The notes: generated from the sequence alone by a model not told the origin. DNA of 64,000 nucleotides from Gonocerus acuteangulatus (GCA_946811695.1 OX328123.1:146492337-146556336), one strand, 5' to 3'. Positions 20,990 to 33,000 are shown, counted from the stretch's first letter. Made by a program: numbers and translations.

Positions 20990-22193
20990 CAATAATTTTT
21001 GCAAGAGAATTTTGAGTCGGTGCCGTCGTTGTTTGGCTTGAAGAGCATGACGCGATGAGGTGAACTGTGTTTTATTATTGTACTTTGTATCGTGTCAGTA
21101 TTTTATTTTTTCAGTCTGACAATTACTTGTCTGAAACCTATTAAGGCACATTCTAATTTTACTAACATCTAATACCTGTGTGAAATTTCGTAATTTTATC
21201 TTTGACTAGTTCAAAGTTATGAGAGGGTAAATACGTCGTGTAATATACAGACAGTGTGCGTAGGCCGGAACTTGGCCTGGCGCACTACCGTGCGCCTAGA
21301 TCATCCCGGAGATTAGTGTATAATTACTTCTCTGATTACTGTATAATGTTTTAACTATTAATGAGTATTATTCTTTTATAATTAGGATAATTCTTAGTAT
21401 GTTGTTAGCAATATAAGTCAGGGTTTTTGTTACAGTTTTTGCTTTATAATTAACTAGCTGAATTCCGGTGCTTCTTCACGGCAGATAAGTAGTTATTTTA
21501 TTACGTTAAATAATGTAACATCAAAATTAACGCTGCTATGTCAATAATTTTGAGCAGTTTATTATAGCACGGTTCCCGTCATGTTATATGTTATTCATCA
21601 ATTGATAAATAATCAAAGTATAACTTTTCTGGACATTGCGGCGCTCCGGTCCAATCTCAAGAAAAAGATAAGCCGTTATCTATAGGTTACCAGTAACAGG
21701 AGTTTAAGGGTTCGAGATATTATTACCTCGGATAGACCAAAACCAGGTACAAGGTAAACACTATGAGGGACAAAATCAAAGTTTATTTCTAGTAATTCAA
21801 GGTCTGTCATCTTAGGTGAAATGAAGCTCAAATAGAAATAATATTATGAAATAAATACAGTACGCTACCAGCTGAAATTTTGCCCTAGCAACGCATGCTG
21901 CCTTGGCTTCCCTGCTCTCTAACCAAATAAAAATTCAAACCCCTCTAAAAATACTTTAAAATTCGAATATTAAAAAATCCTTTATTAGCGAGTGTTTACG
22001 TTTTAAAGGGAGTGTCCATGCAAAATTTCACATTTTTCTGTCAAGTGGTTTGGGCTGGACGATGATAGGTCAGTGAGTGAGTGGTATTTGACAAATATAT
22101 AGTAGATTTGATGACCTAAATGTTAAGAACACGATTGTACTATAAATAGTTTCTATGGTTAGAGGTACACACTTGTTATGTATTTTTCTTTTA
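20990..22193. other. Unassigned stretch
   Basis: No domain or strong repeat. GTTATCTATAGGTTACCA at about 21674 resembles part of the family-2 SINE body and may be a small fragment. Confidence 0.4.
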
Positions 22194-22610
22194 TCTATAT
22201 ATATATATATAACACGTGTATGTCTGTCTGTCATTTTGTCTGTCTGTATGTTTGTTCCTTATACAAATCCACACCTTTCGTCCGATTTTGACCACACTTG
22301 ACACAAAGGTTGGTCGTGATACGGGGAATGCCTTAGGACAGGCCATAAACGTCTACAAGCTGTCTGTCTGTATGTTTGTTCCTTATACAAATCCACACCG
22401 TTTGATCGATTTTGACCAAACTTGGCACACACGGAGAGAGTCATAGGTTAGGTTAAAATCGTCTATGACTCACGGAGTTCGAAGCAATAAACCTAAATAG
22501 TTACAGCTTTGCTTTATTAGATTTCAATATTAATTATTTGGTTTCTAATTTATTTTTGCTTTTATAGATGCAGAAAGTAGGCGTAGCAAAGCACGCCGAG
22601 TAACAGCTAG
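22194..22610 (+). mobile_element. Non-autonomous Helitron 'HelA' (417 bp)
   Basis: Begins TCTATATATATATATATAAC after an A (22193). Near the end a hairpin GGCGTAGCAAAGCACGCC is followed by GAGTAACAGCTAG at 22598-22610, then T. The 5'-TC, 3'-hairpin plus CTAG and A/T flanks are diagnostic of Helitrons. About 120 bp is duplicated internally (CTGTCTGTATGTTTGTTCC at about 22238 and 22360). No Rep/helicase coding. Confidence 0.93.
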
Positions 22611-22638
22611 TATGAAATAAAAATAATAATAATAAAGA

Positions 22639-22640
<2 letters not shown>

Positions 22641-22689
<49 letters not shown>
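22641..22689. repeat. (AT)n microsatellite
   Basis: TA dinucleotides ending in GTGTGTATATA, about 30 bp after HelA. Confidence 0.95.
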
Positions 22690-22695
<6 letters not shown>

Positions 22696-22790
22696 ATATA
22701 AACAATCTATTTCTTCCGTGGTAGTCTGTCGGTAAATGTTTGACTGTAAGTTCCGATTACAGATGTCACATATTGGTCTGCTACGTCTTG

Positions 22791-22963
22791 TAATTAAGTA
22801 GTCGTGTGTTAGTCACATATAAACTACATACGTAATTAAGTATTCGTGTGTTAGTCACATATAAACTATATACGTAATTATGTATTCGTGTGTTAGTCAC
22901 ATATAAACTATATACGTAATTAAGTATTCGTGTGTTAATCACATATAAACTATATACGTAATT
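22791..22963. repeat. 42-bp tandem repeat, about 4 copies
   Basis: Unit TAATTAAGTATTCGTGTGTT.. recurs at 22791, 22833, 22875 and 22917. Confidence 0.95.
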
Positions 22964-23303
22964 TAGGGGCGCGTTAGCCGTGAATGTGTTTTATCACTTC
23001 ATGTCAAGGGTTGTGGATTACATTTCCGAAAGAGGCGGGTGCTTTTAACCCCAGAGTGTGTCTGTGTGTGTGTGTTTGAGAGAGATAGAGACCCAACGAA
23101 TCAGGAAAATCAACGAAAGGAAGACATATCCGGGAAAACAGGAAGAGAAGGGAACATTTTGTCGCTCAAACGCCGTGCCTTCGGAAAAACTGATTCGAGG
23201 AAAGGAAATAATACGATTTATTCAGGGCGAGATTCGGATGTATTTTCAAACCTCTGAAACACGCGTCATTCATAACATTAGAGGGGAATTGTAATTCCGA
23301 ATG

Positions 23304-23811
23304 CGGAATGGCTAATGTTTTCAGTTTACAGATCCGTATACAATCCATTAGCTTGGAATGTCTAATGTTTTCAGTTTACAGATCCGTATACAATCCATTA
23401 GCTTGGAATGTCTAATGTTTTCAGTTTACAGATCGATATACAATCCATTAGCTTGGAATGGCTAATGTTTTCAGTTTACAGATCCGTATACAATCCATTA
23501 GCTTGGAATGTCTAATGTTTTCAGTTTACAGATCCGTATACAATCCATTAGCTTGGAATGTCTAATGTTTTCAGTTTACAGATCCGTATACAATCCATTA
23601 GCTTGGAATGGCTAATGTTTTCAGTTTACAGATCCGTATACAATCCATTAGCTTGGAATGGCTAATGTTTTCAGTTTACAGATCCGTATACAATCCATTA
23701 GGTTGGAATGGCTAATGTTTTCAGTTTACAGATCCGTATACAATCCATTAGCTTGGAATGGCTAATGTTTTCAGTTTACAGATCCGTATACAATCCATTA
23801 GCTTGGAATAT
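23304..23811. repeat. 50-bp tandem repeat, 10 copies
   Basis: CTAATGTTTTCAGTTTACAG recurs exactly every 50 bp from 23312 to 23762. Copies are almost identical; single changes (GTCTAATG/GGCTAATG, CCGTATA/CGATATA, CATTAGC/CATTAGG) suggest recent expansion. Confidence 0.97.
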
Positions 23812-24245
23812 TCAAATGCATTAATGGAAAATAATGCAATGTAAAAATAAAATACCATATATAATCTCTCACTCTCTCCAAATTCCAAAAATAATCAAAT
23901 ATACAGTTTGGCTATTGGAAACTACTTCTCGTATATGAATAATTAATTCCTATTAATGGCCTAATCAAGCTGGAGGCTACAAAATCTCAACTGATTCCTT
24001 CGAACCTTTAAGCGTGAATGGAAATGAAAGGTAAATGAATCACTCCTTAATTTTAATTAACTCTGATGAGGCGCAAATTATATTCATTTGAAAAATTAAT
24101 TATTAAATGTATTGATCATGTTAAAAAAAGAACAGGTTCATTATAAATACCAGCTTTAATTAGTTTCTACATTTTATTTTGTTTTATTCAAATTTTTAAT
24201 ATCCACATATAAATTACTCAGATCATTGATACGGGTCATCTGCAG
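23812..24245. other. Unassigned stretch
   Basis: AT-rich; nothing recognised. Confidence 0.4.
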
Positions 24246-24248
24246 GAT

Positions 24249-24249
<1 letters not shown>

Positions 24250-24298
<49 letters not shown>

Positions 24299-24340
24299 TA
24301 CATACATACATACATATATACAGACACACACACACACACC
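24250..24340. repeat. Compound microsatellite (AT)n-(CATA)n-(CA)n
   Basis: TA run to 24294, then CATACATACATACATA, then CACACACACACAC. Confidence 0.95.
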
Positions 24341-24469
24341 TAGTCCAATTTGGAAAGATTAAAATAGAAACAGTATTTGGTTCGACCTTTCTTGAAAAGG
24401 TTTTATGTTCTCACCTGAATGGGTCGGCCAACCCCAGAAAGGCCCCCGCATAATAGTCACATTGTCTTC

Positions 24470-25151
24470 GAATCTCTCTCTTGGAAAGCTATATTTCTAA
24501 CAATAAATTGTTTTTCTTATTTTACTTAACCTGTTTTATTGTCAAATACATTATCCAACTATAAGCAATTAAAAATAACAAGGAATAAAAATAGACAAAA
24601 TTTTTATTTTTCCGATTGACATCACCTAATCAAGACTTTCTTCAGAACCTTTTTTGTAGAGCATTTAGTAAGCTTTCGAATGGTGAACTTCCGCTTACCA
24701 AGATTCTCAACCGTTTTCTAGATATTAAGGAAAGTATACGAAGTTCCCAGAACTTTTCATGTCTGTTAATAAAATATTTTATTCTAACCCTTCCTTAACT
24801 CCAAACTTAACCACAATTTTAACATATCAGTTTTGATGAAATTCAAACATGCAGAAAATGTTTTAACTGTCTCCCATGATTCTAAGTACCCAAACCAAAA
24901 ACGTTATTCAACAACTATTTTTCCGAATTTTCTCGTTAAAGCTATCGCCTTACAAATGGTTTCATTCGTTTTCCTAGGCCAAGAAGCCTATAAAACGAGT
25001 ACTTGCAAGCATATGAAGTAGGCGGAACGATTATTTTCGCGCGAATTTCCCTCCAAAACCCATGTTCCGGTGGGCAAATTCTGCCGGTTAACGAACTTAA
25101 CCTTTCAAATTAGACGAAAGATTTTGTACTAAATTTCTCAGACAAGGCCAG

Positions 25152-25213
<62 letters not shown>

Positions 25214-25335
25214 TTTTCATTCTCTAGGGGTTCTGAAACGCAAAATTTTATAGTTGGCACTTCTGGATGGCATCATGAGCTCAACCTCATAAGCGGGGGT
25301 CCTCCCTATGGAAGGAGGGAGGAACCGCGCTAAAA
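24470..25335 (+). mobile_element. H element (copy H3)
   Basis: Aligns block by block with the element at 45384-48522: GTTTTATTGTCAAATACATT, CCGATTGACATCACCTAATC, GAGCATTTAGTAAGCTTTCG, GTTAACGAACTTAACC, (AT)n at 25155-25208, GTTCTGAAACGCAAAATTTT, a GTCCTCCCT/AGGGAGGAAC hairpin, and the end GCTAAAA at 25330-25335. The 5' end is not seen. Confidence 0.78.
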
Positions 25336-25404
25336 GGCATATAACGATATTTGGATGAAGTACTGAAGCAATTCTGTGACCTATAAGGGTTTTATTAAAA
25401 GAAC

Positions 25405-25405
25405 A

Positions 25406-25448
<43 letters not shown>
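25405..25448. repeat. (AT)n microsatellite
   Basis: TA dinucleotides about 70 bp after the H3 end. Confidence 0.95.
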
Positions 25449-25450
<2 letters not shown>

Positions 25451-26168
25451 CACACACATCTAGTTTAATAGAGCTAAATTTCTAAAGAGGATTATTTTCG
25501 GTACCTCTTAGGCACAATCAAGATTTTGAGTCCTTCAATAGTTCATGAACGAAATGTCTGCAGCTACATTTTGTTGGTATGTGTTAAATATTACAGTTAT
25601 TATGGATATAAATTATTTGTGTATTGTCTCAAACAATTGATTGGTTTAATAAATGGTTCTAACCAGTCTTAAAATGAAATGTCTCATTTACCCTCTGCTG
25701 ATGGAAATATGCCGATCCCGGGTGAATGGCGAATACATGGGGTTTAGATTGGATAATATCCGCAATGGAACGGTTGGGAATGGAATCCTCAAATAGATTT
25801 TGATGATATTCGAAGAGATGGCGCTACTTCTCATCTCCCTTTATTCATTTCTCTCTCTCCCCTTGGAGTTTTTGTATTTAACACCTTCTTGCGACCTATC
25901 ATCGGCATCAATAAAACATATTTTAAAAGGGCTATCCCTTCTCCATATTTCATGTAATACTTGAAGGGATGGGTTGAATTTGTCCCCCTAATGGAGTTTA
26001 CTAAAAAATTTGAATGTGTCGGTTTTGCGCTAAAATATTGCTTGTGTGTGGAGAAATATGTTGCAAAAAAAGAGGGTATTCAATATTTCGTGGGGCGTTC
26101 AAAAGTTTTCTGAATGTTTAGAAACTCTCACTCAAGAAAAGTGTGAAAAGGAAGATCACACAAACCAT

Positions 26169-26169
<1 letters not shown>
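25449..26169. other. Unassigned stretch
   Basis: No recognisable feature. Confidence 0.4.

Positions 26170-26206
<37 letters not shown>
26170..26206. repeat. Poly-T run (about 37)
   Basis: Uninterrupted T run, possibly the reversed tail of an old retroposon. Confidence 0.9.
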
Positions 26207-26209
<3 letters not shown>

Positions 26210-26386
26210 GCAGTTCAACCACTTGGGTCATGGATGCCTTTTTTTTGTCAATGAATATATTTTTATTTAGTAGTTTTTAATAGTCAGAATAAAATAAGAT
26301 AATAAAGGGACAAAAATATTAAAAATGTACACACTTAGAGGGACACACACAGACACACGCAAGGACACACCCACCCACACACAACC

Positions 26387-26564
<178 letters not shown>

Positions 26565-26653
26565 AAGTATATTTTCTTGCTCTACTTCCCCTTATAGGTT
26601 TAATTGTTATTTATATTTTTGTGAACAGATCTGTAGCCCTGAGGAATCTCCAT

Positions 26654-27041
26654 GTTCTCTGACATTAGGTTTAATGTTCTCTAGCATTAGGTTTAATGTG
26701 GAAGATAAACTGCATGGGTATTGCGCCCATTGTTCGTGTTCTACAGTTAATGTTCTCTAGCATTAGGTTTAATGTTCTCTAGCATTAGGTTTAATGTGGA
26801 AGATAAACTGCATGGGTATTGCGCCCATTGTTCGTGTTCTACAGTTAATGTTCTCTAGCATTAGGTTTAATGTTCTCTAGCATTAGGTTTAATGTGGAAG
26901 ATAAACTGCATGGGTATTGCGCCCATTGTTCGTGTTCTACAGTTAATGTTCTCTAGCATTAGGTTTAATGTTCTCTAGCATTAGGTTTAATGTGGAAGAT
27001 AAACTGCATGGGTATTGCGCCCATTGTTCGTGTTCTACAGT
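26654..27041. repeat. 98-bp tandem repeat, 4 copies
   Basis: GAAGATAAACTGCATGGGTA recurs at 26701, 26799, 26897 and 26995. Each unit contains two copies of a 21-bp motif (GTTCTCTAGCATTAGGTTTA), so it is a higher-order repeat. Confidence 0.96.
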
Positions 27042-27269
27042 TTGGACATACTATTGTAGGAATTGCTGGAGGGTAAAAATTGACGTTGCCTACGTGAAAT
27101 TAAAGTTTTAAAGTCCTTGATTTCTGGGACTTAGTCTCATTTTCAATGCACATGGATCTCCACGATAAGGTTGATAATAATACCGATGGAAATTTTCGGC
27201 TTTTGTTTCTCATTGATATACGAACATTATTTTAATTTAAAATATATTTCTTTTGGACATTGAAACTCT

Positions 27270-27464
27270 ATCTAAGGCTAGTTTACACGACCCGATTTTG
27301 GGTCCCTAGTTCGTGCGCGATCGCCACCAACCAATTTCCAAAAACCATGCCCCGATGGACCGATTCTGCTGCTTAACGAACTTGACGATATTAATCAGAC
27401 AATTGAAGATTTTTATAACAAATGTCATTAAAATCGGACCATTTTTGGGCCTGTGAGAGAGCGA

Positions 27465-27559
<95 letters not shown>

Positions 27560-27702
27560 ACAATATTTTAGCCACCATTATTTTCGAGATCTATAGAATG
27601 TGAAATGTGAAATTGTCTAGACGGAACTTTTGGATTGTGTCATGAGGTCAACCTCATAAGCGGGTTTCGCCCCTATGGAGGGAAGCAAGAACCGCGCTAA
27701 AA
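27270..27702 (+). mobile_element. H element (copy H4), short
   Basis: GCTTAACGAACTTGACGA, AAATCGGACCATTTTTGGGC, GAGAGAGCGAA, (AT)n at 27470-27558, GGATTGTGTCATGAGGTCAA, AAGCGGGTTTCGCCCCTATG and end CCGCGCTAAAA (CTAAAA 27697-27702). The hairpin is weaker than in the other copies. Confidence 0.78.
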
Positions 27703-27981
27703 CGTTCTGGCAAGTCAATTTTTATAATAAATTTATTTATTTTTTAACACGAAAAGGCGATAACACAATTAAAACGTTATTTTAAGAAAAGAAAAAAACA
27801 ACAATAAAAGCAGTCGTAATGAATTAAGAATTTGTAAAGTGCATCTGTACTGTTTATGTTAATATTTAGTTTGACATGTAGTCAGTGAGTTCGAGTAGTA
27901 TATGATTGAATAATTCTTAATAGTGTATATTACTCAATTTCAGATAGTTACTATGAAGAATTGATCAATATTATATTGTCG

Positions 27982-28266
27982 TCATATTCGGTCAAATAAG
28001 TTTCTGTATTTTAAGTAATTGTAAATCTTGTCTACATATTGGCTCCCATCAGAGAGTAACTCAGTCATGTTGTCCGGTAAGTCATAGTTCTGTCTCAGTA
28101 AACATTCTGTCAATATGTGTTTGATAGTTAAAGGAGGGTTACATACTTCGCATGTCGGACTGTCCTGTCTCGTCCTGGCGAGGTGTAAGTGTGTCAGCCG
28201 GGAATGACCTATTCTTAAGCGGCATAAGACAACTTCTTCTCTTTTAGCCTTATGCTTGATGGTCAT
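27982..28266 (-). pseudogene. LINE2 ORF2 C-terminal Cys/His domain
   Basis: EEVVLCRLRIGHSRLTHLHL and CEVCNPPLTIKHILTEC define the conserved C-terminal part of RNase H-bearing non-LTR elements (CxxC..H..C). The frame ends with KYRNLFDRI and a stop. The same domain with similar wording occurs at 31.8-32.1, 35.3-35.6 and 62.6-62.7 kb, so all four belong to one subfamily distinct from LINE1. Confidence 0.88.
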
Positions 28267-28366
28267 TCTTCGACTGTTTGTTTAATTTCTCTTAGTTTGT
28301 TGTCCGTTGTTGTGTGCCAAGGTTTTCGCCACTTTTCGATGATGGTCTTTTTGGCTTCTGTTTGCA

Positions 28367-28546
28367 TGTCTTGGTATGTAATATTGTATATGTCTAGGTA
28401 TGTAATATTGTATATGTCTTGGCATGTATTATTGTATATGTCTTGGTATGTAATATTTTATATGTCTTGGTATGTAATATTGTATAAGTCTTGATATGTA
28501 ATATTGTATATGTCTTGGTATGTAATATTGTTTATGTCTTGGTAAG
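28367..28546. repeat. 24-bp tandem repeat inside LINE2, about 7.5 copies
   Basis: TGTCTTGGTATGTAATATTG.. repeats with period 24. It lies between the RNase H and C-terminal parts of LINE2, so the expansion happened in or after loss of that coding stretch. Confidence 0.92.
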
Positions 28547-28575
28547 GTTGTCTCGTTGCATTTTTAGGAATTTTG

Positions 28576-29166
28576 TCAACATTCGTGTTTTTTTTGTTTT
28601 TTTATGTCCTCATGTCCTGGGAGCCAATATATTGTTATCCGTTTGTTTGTCCAGTAAATCTGTTCTAGTATTTGTAAGTTGTACGGGTTCTGTAGTCCTA
28701 GTATTGCGCTAAGTGAGTCAGTACAAATAGTTATCTTAGTCTGTATTACGTCCTGTTTATTGTCTAAGGCAAGCGAGATGGCATGTAGTTCCGCTGAATA
28801 GCTGCTTATGATTCTTGGCAATTTAATGCTAACAATATTTTTATCAATCACAGCTGCTGCGCCAGTGCCTTGTGAAGTCTTAGACCCGTCCGTGAAAATG
28901 AATAATGCATCTTTGTTTTGTTCAAGGCGTGCTTTGAAGATGCGTTTGTACGTTAGTGTAGATAAGGGGTCCGATTTTTTAAATTTTGTTAGTCCCATGT
29001 CAATTCTTAAATTGTGCATTGTCCATGGTATGTAAGTTGGAGAACGTCTTACGTAAACTTCAGTTCGTTTTACATTTGTGTTTTGTGAGTAACTTATGCA
29101 TCTTACAAATAATGGCCGTTGCCTGGATGGTTGCGTACTGATATTTGCGTAGCAATATTTCGTCAA
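28576..29166 (-). pseudogene. LINE2 RNase H domain
   Basis: A 196-codon open stretch: D93 (FTDGSK), E126 (SAELHAI), D150 (CTDSLSAIL) and H185 (WLPGHE) are the RNase H active-site set. The sequence then departs from the family after GHEDIKKQKK, so the helix with the last acidic residue is lost at the border of the 24-bp array. The leading residues are the RT-RNase H linker. The first Met is not a biological start. Confidence 0.88.
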
Positions 29167-29499
29167 CAGATCTAGGAACGCAGGTGCAGTTCATTTATGT
29201 GGCTTTTAATTCAAATTTTAAGCAGTTGAGCATACGTCTGATCTGCAGTGGAGGTTCTCCGCACTCCCCGTGCAGGCTGTTGGCTGGGCTTGATCTAAAA
29301 GCTCCAGTTGCAATGTGTAAACCTGTACTGTATATCGAGTCTAGCATTTTAAGAACGCTGGGCTTGGCAGATCAGTACACAACACTTCCGTAGTCCAGAA
29401 GGGACCTGGTATATCCAAAGTATAGTGTCAGCATTACACTTCTGTCTGCACCCCACTTGGTATCTAATAAATTTAAATGGCTGTTAATGCAGGATGTAA

Positions 29500-30333
29500 A
29501 TTTTGAATAAATGGAGCTACTATACTAACAACGTCCGCCTGTTAATTATGAAATTAAAAAATGGCATTATAATTGGGCTTTAACTGAAGATTTGTATTTA
29601 TTAATTCTAAAATGTTTGCAATCTGTTTTACAAGATAGATATGAAACAGGATCTAAGTTGTTCCTATTCAAGTCGGGGTCGATACAGCCTCATGAATAAG
29701 ATTGGAGCTGACAAGTAGTAAAAGCCAGAGAGAGAGGAGAGGGCTATCTTTGGCCGGGTTTATTTGCATATCAAACCTATTTTACCGGCTACAGCTGTTC
29801 GTATCCATGACCTCTGTGAACTTGGCACCCCACTTTCGAAAACAAATATGACAATAGACTCAACAAATTACAAATCGTTCGTAGTTGTTTGTAGAGAAAA
29901 AAAAATCGTTTGTAGTTGCACCGTTTTTGAGAAACGGGGGGGGGGGGTCAATAAATACCCCGCACCCGACTTCAACCTATTGGAACCAAACCATTTCTAT
30001 TCGACGTCAAATCGTTTGTAGTGAAAGAATTTTCGTTTTTAGTTGCCCAGAAAAATAGTTACAGACGTTTTTTGAATTTTCAAAATGGCGACTTTTTCAT
30101 TTTTATGGGGTGCGAGTTTTGTTATGGTCCCAATGCATTTGAAATCGTTTGTAGTTGTTTGTGGCGAAAGAATATTCGTTTGTAGTTAACCAGAAAAAAG
30201 TTTCAGCTGATTTTTGAATTCTGAAAATGGGTACGTTTTCATCATTATCAGATTAATTTAATTTTCACATGATAAAGAGTAAACTATTTCTAACAAACAT
30301 TAAGATTAAGATTAAGTTTATTTTTAAAACAGA
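29500..30333. other. Stretch with degenerate TCGTTTGTAGTTG repeats
   Basis: Between about 29870 and 30200, AATCGTTTGTAGTTG and AGAATATTCGTTTGTAGTT recur irregularly, suggesting an old satellite or decayed repeat with roughly 120-150 bp spacing. A nine-G run lies at about 29937. No coding domain. Confidence 0.5.
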
Positions 30334-30690
30334 TCTTTCTCTTTACATAGCCACGACATATACCGACTTTCTCTTTACATTGCCACGACATGTACCGAGT
30401 TTCTCTTTACATAGCCACGACATGTACCGACTTTCTCTTTACATAGCCACGACATGTACCGACTTTCTCTTTACATAGCCACGACATGTACCGACTTTCT
30501 CTTTACATAGCCACGACATGTACCGAGTTTCTCTTTACATAGCCACGACATGTGTCGACTTTCTCTTTACATAGCCACGACATGTACAGAGTTTCTCTTT
30601 ACATAGCCACGACATGTACCGACTTTCTCTTTACATAGCCACGACATGTACCGACTTTCTCTTTACATAGCCACGACATGTACCGAGTTT
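30334..30690. repeat. 32-bp tandem repeat, about 11 copies
   Basis: CTTTACATAGCCACGACATG recurs every 32 bp from 30341 to 30661. Confidence 0.97.
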
Positions 30691-30714
30691 CGTTAATACA
30701 AGACGTCTGGTAGC

Positions 30715-31743
30715 CAGAGATGGGCATAATTTTATTTATAAATAAAAATACGAATTTATTCGTACTTCATATATTTGTGAATACGAATATAAATAAATTC
30801 GTATTGTAAATAAATAAAGATTGCTGCCCAAGCCTATTGGGTTGCTACACAGACAGCCTGCTAATCATTCTTTCGAAAATGTATTTAATTAATTTATGGA
30901 ATGCTCTCTAATTCAATTTACAGTAGGAAGGTGAAGAAAAAGAAATTTAAAAATACTATACCTATTCAAAAATGAATTTATAAGTACATTTTTTTTTTCT
31001 TAGGGGGAATATGGATTTTATTGCATTTGCCAGGTGTCTGTAAACAACAATGATCTTCGAAAGAATGATTAGCAGCTGTTCAGCTCCCATAATGTGACAG
31101 CTGAGGATCCCCAGAGAATCAATAAGAATTGATTCCGCGAGGCTAGCTAGCTTGCTTGTATCTAGTCCCAGAGTCTGGAACTAGATACATAATAACTATA
31201 TAATAATAATAACTATTTATATAATAACTAATAAAAAAAGTTATTAAAAGGTGATAAAAAAAATCTAGGCGCTAATAACCTAGACGTTAAACGCCTTAAA
31301 AAAAAAAAATCGCCTTCTATAACTTTCGTAATATCATCTTAATACGAATAAATTCATAATTTATTTGCGAATTTTATTTTGAATACATTTTTATTCACAA
31401 ATTATAATGTGAATAAATTTTTATTCGTATATTTTAATGTGATTTTTTTTGTAATCACTTGATGTTTTGTAAATATTCACTTTTTTTTTTTTATTATTAA
31501 CAATTTTTTCTGTGAATTTATTTCTATTCGCAGAAAAATTTGCGAATAAAATTTTATTTGTATTTTTATATTTAATATATGTGAATAAAAATAAATTCGT
31601 ATTCACACTTATGAATACGAATTTATTTATATTCGTATTCACAAATATATGAAGTACGAATTTATTTATATTCGTATTCACAAATATATGAAATACGAAT
31701 AAATTCGTATTTTTATTTATAAATAAAATTATGTCCATCTCTG
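30715..31743. mobile_element. hAT element, non-autonomous (1029 bp)
   Basis: Ends CAGAGATGGGCATAATTTTA and complement ATGTCCATCTCTG. Terminal inverted repeats run about 50 bp into AT-rich sequence with repeated ACGAATTTATT motifs. Flanks ctggtagc (30707-30714) and ctggtagg (31744-31751) match 7 of 8. A CAGNG.. start and an 8-bp duplication are hAT hallmarks. No transposase. It carries a SINE-tail fragment (31265-31312) and lies beside LINE3. Confidence 0.88.
31265..31312 (+). mobile_element. SINE family 1 tail fragment in hAT element
   Basis: TAGGCGCTAATAACCTAGAC..AACGCCTTAAAAAAA matches the 3' hairpin and poly-A of the family-1 SINE. Confidence 0.75.
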
Positions 31744-31784
31744 CTGGTAGGGTCTTGTGCTAGCTACAAGACGTCGTACTGAAG

Positions 31785-32230
31785 ACTTTTTACTGGTTAC
31801 TGAAGCCGACATGAAACAGGTTGTAAGGACTCACGTACTCAATAAATGGCAGGCTGAATGGTTATCTTTGAACGATAACAAGCTTTGGGAGATAAAGCCA
31901 TTCATAAAACAATGGAACTCCAGCTAAAGAAGCTGCCAGAGAGAAGAAGTAGTCCTTACAAGACTTAGAATAGGACATACACTACTAACTCACTCTTACT
32001 TGATGACAAAACAAGACATACCACTATGTACAGAATGCAATAAGACATTAACAGTAAAACACTTACGGACAGACTGCAGGAAACTGCCCACACATATCCA
32101 TTATTTTAGACTTTTTAAAACAGATAAACATGTATGAAGGAATATAGCAAAAACGAAAAATTTTAAATATGTTAAAATTAATTTTATAATTAAATTTCAT
32201 TTGTACAAAATAAAGTGAAAAGATTGCATA
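31785..32230 (+). pseudogene. LINE3 ORF2 C-terminal remnant
   Basis: Frame 2 from 31802: EADMKQVVRTHVLNKWQAEW, IKPFIKQWNSS, an in-frame TAA at 31925-31927, then REEVVLTRLRIGHTLLTHSY and LCTECNKTLTVKHLRTDC. This is the end of an RNase H-bearing non-LTR ORF2, same subfamily as LINE2 and LINE4. An AT-rich 3' UTR follows to about 32230. Its 5' side was cut by the hAT insertion at 30715-31743. Confidence 0.85.
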
Positions 32231-32650
32231 TTTAGTTTATTAAAAATAATTTATTACATACTTGTTTTTTATTTTATAGTTGATCTTTATGTTCGGTATT
32301 TTTATTATTTTATTTTTTCTCTTTTTGCCTTTCTTTCTTTGTTGTATTTTTGATGTTCTAGATTTTTTATTTTGTTTGCACTCTACGTGTTTATAGAGCT
32401 AATCGCCTAGTTGCTAGCTCTAAAACCACACAAATAAACAAATGAATTAACCTGCAAAACGGGTTTACTATTTCTACCATAGGGGCGCTGTTTCCGGTTT
32501 GTTGGGTGTTATGATCGGTTTATATTTCCATTTTACATTATACATTAAGATCAATATACAAAAATGCGAAGAACATTAATAATTGAGTCAGATCTTCATC
32601 ACAAATATAAGAGAGAAAAAACATTAATGTTCTTTTTATTTATATGATTT
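32231..32650. other. Unassigned AT-rich stretch
   Basis: Nothing recognised. Confidence 0.4.
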
Positions 32651-32735
32651 ATTTAAGATAATTTATTCAGGAATGCAGTGCATACTACCCACCTTCGGAG
32701 GAATTCGTTTAGATATGCAACTCCTGATGGACTTG
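32651..32735 (-). mobile_element. H element 5' end fragment
   Basis: On minus, CAGGAGTTGCATATCTAAAC..CTTCCGAAGGTGGGTAGTATGCACTGC-like wording corresponds to the first 90 bp of H6 (CAGGAGCTGCATAACTAAGC..TGGGTAGTGTAGACTGC). Confidence 0.65.
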
Positions 32736-33000
32736 TATAAAGGGAGGGAAGAACCCCGCTTATAAGGTTGGTAGGCTCACAAATGGCCCGATTTTGATGC
32801 AATTCGGTACGAAAATGTTTCCTCTAATTTTAAATAAAGTCAAGTTCGTTAACCAGGAGAATCCGACCCCTGGAAAATGGTTTTTGGGACGAAATTCTCG
32901 CTAAACAAATCGTATCGCTTACGGTTTTTCGTTTGTTGGCATCCTCCTACACTATGAATGAAAACAATTTCAAGACTATATCTGTAACCGTTTTTGAGAA
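32736..33000 (-). mobile_element. H element fragment (copy H7)
   Basis: On minus: GAATTTCGTCCCAAAAACCA, GGGGTCGGATTCTCCTGGTT AACGAACTTGAC, then AACCTTATAAGCGGGGTTCT TCCCTCCCTTT, the family's conserved block and 3' hairpin start. There is no AT tract and the terminal CTAAAA is missing; the end abuts the H 5' fragment at 32651-32735. Confidence 0.65.

Larger units (their letters stand above)
27965..29495 (-). mobile_element. Non-LTR retrotransposon LINE2 remnant (RT end, RNase H, C-terminal Cys/His)
   Basis: Minus strand, 5'-truncated at about 29495. From high to low coordinates: the RT thumb region (YTRSLLDYGSVVY, IATGAFRSSPANSL, GEPPLQIRR) with one stop; RNase H (28576-29166); a 24-bp tandem array (28367-28546) in place of the end of RNase H; and the C-terminal domain (27982-28266). 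The order matches ORF2 of I/R1-like elements. Confidence 0.88.

Noticed and set aside
21674..21740. Third copy of the family-2 SINE
   Set aside because: Only about 20 bp match; too short to call.
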